This document shows, one piece after another, positions 60,678 to 64,000 of a stretch of 64,000 bases of DNA (positions within the stretch are counted from its first letter, which is position 1; each line of letters begins with the position of its first letter). The DNA is from Camillea tinctor. Taxonomy: Eukaryota > Ascomycota > Sordariomycetes > Xylariales > Xylariaceae. The position numbers and the translations under genes were made by a program. The stretch spans positions 1,488,001-1,552,000 of the forward strand of contig MU394052.1 in assembly GCA_022578605.1 (NCBI GenBank), written 5' to 3'. The notes below the pieces were generated by a model. That model was not told where the DNA came from. It saw nothing but the letters and a program-made list of their open reading frames with translations, and ran no database searches.

Positions 60678-63600
60678 TCAGCGATCCACCCAGACCACGT
60701 TACGGCGTTCAGGTACGTGATAGTGAGCGGGACTGTACGGCTCGGGATACCCCGTTCGCCCTGGGTTCACCGGAAACGGTCTTTGGTCATCACGTCTGTA
60801 TTCCATTTCAGAAACTGTAGCATCAGCGGCTCTAATGCGTATATACTGAGGGATTGCATAGGCTTGGTGTGTTTGTTCTTGCGAGGCGGGCGGGCCGCTA
60901 TGGAAACCTTCGGGTTGTCGCAACTCTCGGCGTGGTTGTGCAATGGGAGCGAAGTTTGAATGTTCAGGGAATACGTTCTTATGACTCTCATATCGTCTGT
61001 AAGCCTTGTTAGTTGCTGTAATTGCATTCTATTATGTTCTCGTATTAACAAGAACATCACGGTTTGGGCCGCCCCTTTTTTCTGTTTTTTTTCTGTTTTT
61101 TTCTTTTTCTTTTTGGAATTCTCGAAGGAATACTTACGTTTCGAGCCGTTCTGGGCCACGGGAAACAACTGGCGTTGCTCTTGGTACGTTACCAGACCAT
61201 TCAACTGGATCTCGCACTTGCTGTTCATCTCGTATGGTGTCTCTAAAATGAGTAAACTGATAATCTGGACGTTCTCCAACCATACGATATGCGTCGTCAG
61301 GATGCATGCGTTGCTGCTGGTCCTGGCGGGGATCTAGCCCGTGTGCAGGGCGAGAGAAACCATTCTGATAGTGATCAGATGCGTCCCTCGCTCTAGGGGC
61401 CGACTCATCGATATAAACCACCCTCGGAGCAACTTGAGTGCGAGGGTCTCGAACGTCAACTTCACGGAGCATCTCGCCTCTTCTTGGAGGGACTGGCTCG
61501 TAATTTTCGTACATACCGGGCCCTCGCACTTCTACTACACGACGAGGCTGGTAATCGGCGTCGCCATCAATAAGAATTGGATTGGCCCTTGTTCTAGTAG
61601 GTCCATCTCCATTGGTGGCAGACGAGACCTCTCTGGGCATTGCCCAGGCTCTGTGCTGGGGAATAGCATTCTCTGAGACCCTGGGTGATGCAAGAGGCCG
61701 ATCTGAAAGGTATTCAAATGGTGCACGTCGAATATCCTCATCTCGAGCCTGGGGGTTCACGCGAACAAATGAAGAGCTAGGTTGTGAATCGAAATCCTTA
61801 TGAGAATAAGGCATGGGGGGATAGCGCCTGGCGCCCATCTCGTCACCACTGATCACGGCCCCCGGAGAATGGGGTCTCGGGATAGGAACCCCAGGCTCAA
61901 CAGTTCGGGAAACTACACGGGGAACTTCTGCATATTGTCTTGACTCACGATGCAAGACCTGGGACGCGAGTTGCGGACCCCGGTAAATATCAGGCGATGC
62001 AGGTTCAATAGATGGCAACAGCATATCCTGCAAACCAGCTCTTACTGGTGATACCGAAGTCTCTGGATGATGACTTGCTCTGGGCAGCCCAACTTTGGAC
62101 CTATGACTATCCGATACACAGATAAACTGGGGGGACGTATCGACTAGGTGAGGTTCAGCAAGACCAGGTGGCAATACGACGGTCCTTTCTCTAGGATAAT
62201 CGCTGGGATAGCGGGGCGACTCTGTCCGTACATCGATACGTTCTGGGATCTGTCCGGGATTTGGCGTACGATAATTCATGGCTACTAAAGGCTCGCGATC
62301 GGAGCTTATCGGGTGGCTAGGGCCTTGAGGCCTCGTGAGATCTATGGCCACCGGGGCAAGATCGGATGCCATCGATCCATTGATGGGGTTATTATGAGGG
62401 GATGATTCGGCAAGAGCTTGGGCAGCTGCGGCATATCTCCTAAATCGTTGCTGCGTCTTCCGAGCAGTTCTCCTCTCGGCTCTCGTGGTAATTCGTTGTC
62501 TGGGTGGTGTTATAGTTCCTCTAGGAGTTGAACGGTTCCTGTGACCGTTGGCAGTGGTCTGTGGGCTAGAGTGCGAGAGCCTCTGCAGCACCATCTGGTC
62601 TACCACCGGTCTTGCTCTGGGTTGGTGCATGTGTATATCTTCCGCGCCAGAGCTATCGTCCTCTGAATCACTCTCGGTATCAGAGATCTCGATAACTTCT
62701 CGGAGAATCTCATCGAGCTGATCACGGCCAGTCTCTTCATCTCCTCGCCACTTGACGATGATGTCTAGGCATGGTTTTTCTACAGCTTTTCGGGCATTAG
62801 CCCAATCTGACTCCTTGAGGAGTTGGTCATAGCGTGTATGTGTATGTCTGATATGAGCAAGAGCTGCAAGCTGAACACGACGTGCTAATGTTAGTTCTTT
62901 AGCCATACCAACTTTGAACTCGCCGTTAAATTTCCCGTCCTGTATTGCGCAAATGGTCAGTCGTCTACTTAGTTCGGGCTAATAACGTGCAAGGCCTAGA
63001 GTGCATACTTTCTTGAAGGCATGTTCTATGATTTCGTGCCTGTCTGTATGAGGAATTCTTGGGAAGAGATCTCTTAAGACAGCGTCAGCTTCTCTGTTGA
63101 TTTCCTGCTGGCTATGAGGGATGGGCTCTGGTTCGCCAGGCCGACGAGTCCTAGCAGCATGATCACGATGACCCTTTCGCTTGAGGATTTCTCGGGCCTG
63201 GTCAACTATGGGCTGTCGGAAATGGTAACCGGCGCGGTTCATATGGTGTTCGAGAAGGTCTGGGTCTCGCGAGTCCTGGAGAGTACGGCATGGTCAGTGG
63301 CGGGGGGTGCCCAGTGGCTACAGGCACAGGCACAGGCACGGGGGACATACGGAGACGATAAAAATCATAGCATCTTGCTCTCGTGACAGGTCCTTGCACG
63401 TCTGGGACAGTTCAGGATGGCCGGTGGGGACGAACTCGAAGCCCGGAGGCGGATGTCTATCGGTCATAATCTATCATCACTGGTGAGTACTGTTTGCCCG
63501 TCTCAGCATTGTCTGTGACATTAAACTACCTGGAACTCCAATTTCTTCTTCTTGTTTGTGTTCTCGACTGATTCAAAATAGGTTTTGTGTTTAACCTTGG

Positions 63601-63733
63601 GTGGCTCTTTGAGGGGATTCAAGTTCATCCAAATGCGATCTTGATACTGTTGGGCTCTCTCCATCTTGGCGCGGCGAGTCACAGCCTGAATGCCGCGCGC
63701 AGGCACCGGGGCCTTCTTTTTCTCTCTTGCCAT
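60678..63733 (-). CDS. DUF2293-domain protein
   Basis: Exons proposed as 63530-63733, 63351-63470, 63009-63275, 61138-62939 and 60678-60996 give 903 aa. The first part reads MAREKKKAPVPARGIQAVTR and HKTYFESVENTNKKKKLEFQ, joined in frame to PPPGFEFVPTGHPEL; then comes HHMNRAGYHFRQPIVDQARE and the DUF2293 core, EINREADAVLRDLFPRIPHT with HAFKKDGKFNGEFKVGMAKE and RRVQLAALAHIRHTHTRYDQ. After residue 300 it is disordered, Pro/Arg/Ser-rich. DUF2293 proteins are fungal and have no established role. If the 59-nt first intron (63471-63529) is wrong, the gene starts at 63467 and the 63530-63733 frame is a separate 70-aa protein; an in-frame TAG just before ATG 63467 allows either. Confidence 0.82.
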
Positions 63734-64000
63734 CACGGTAGTGATCCTAGTCTTACCATAATACAAACAGACTGGCTGCAGGTTATATAGGTGTAGAAGG
63801 AAGTGAAACGAAAGAAAATGGAAACGAGGAGAGAAGAAGAAAGGCTGTGGCTACACCGGGTCAGCTACAACACCATGATAGAATGGATGCGTGCGTGATC
63901 CAGAGAGGATATAAATGTCCTGGAAATCCCGTGGACCAGAGACTAGAGCAATAGGAAGATGGGACGGGGGAAAAGAAATGTCACGGCAATAGGTCTAGAA
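63734..64000. promoter_or_regulatory. Upstream flank of DUF2293 gene
   Basis: 267 bp to the window edge, holding the promoter of the DUF2293 gene; A/G-rich near 63800-63845. Nothing coding seen. Confidence 0.4.

Overview
This window is nuclear DNA from a filamentous ascomycete (Pezizomycotina). Genes are intron-rich, with short GT-AG introns that often carry a CTAAC-like branch point 10-20 nt before the acceptor. Genes lie on both strands without operons, intergenic stretches are rich in pyrimidine and microsatellite tracts, and the protein set is a typical ascomycete one (RRN6-like factor, DUF2293 protein, COA1, Spc25, MOZART1). The genus cannot be named from the sequence alone. There are two assembly gaps (N runs at 10417-10426 and 39237-39332), both inside simple repeats.

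Left arm (1-20.7 kb), dense and mostly housekeeping: a large Pro-rich protein with an N-terminal eIF4E-binding motif (+); ribosomal protein uL24/L26 (-) divergent from COA1 (+); mitochondrial uL3m (-) divergent from a CCDC25-like NFACT-R protein (+) whose splicing appears to need a one-nucleotide exon; a PITH-domain protein (-); an RRN6-like RNA polymerase I factor (-) divergent from kinetochore Spc25 (+); MOZART1 (+); and a CHY-zinc-finger/RING E3 ligase (-).

Middle (20.7-39.1 kb), looser: a small LYR-type protein (+), a mitochondrial carrier (+) behind a long pyrimidine-rich leader, MOB1 (-), a secreted six-hairpin glycosidase-like protein with a 6-nt exon (+), LSM1 (-), a Ser/Ala-rich single-pass membrane protein (+), and a Nudix hydrolase of the Aps1/Ddp1 type (-) with a long (GAT)n repeat in its upstream region.

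Right arm: about 5 kb of gene-free, repeat-rich DNA (39.1-44.1 kb), then arginyltransferase ATE1 (+) with two long 5' introns, another gene-poor 3.5 kb, then exosome subunit RRP42 (+), a mitochondrial membrane protein (-), cytochrome c (+), RIX7 AAA-ATPase (-), ESCRT-III Vps20 (+) and a DUF2293 protein (-) at the right end.

The genes form no single pathway. Loose themes are translation and ribosome production (uL24, uL3m, RRN6, RIX7, RRP42, LSM1, the putative eIF4E-binding protein), mitochondrial function (COA1, uL3m, cytochrome c, carrier, LYR protein, membrane protein) and mitosis (Spc25, MOZART1, MOB1). I found no mobile element, CRISPR array, tRNA or rRNA gene, or biosynthetic cluster. 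The most unusual signals are splicing oddities (1-nt and 6-nt exons, a 54-nt exon between long introns), the eIF4E-binding motif, and a short CTAACCT-type promoter motif shared by several housekeeping genes. All exon coordinates were worked out by hand from splice consensus, reading phase and family similarity.
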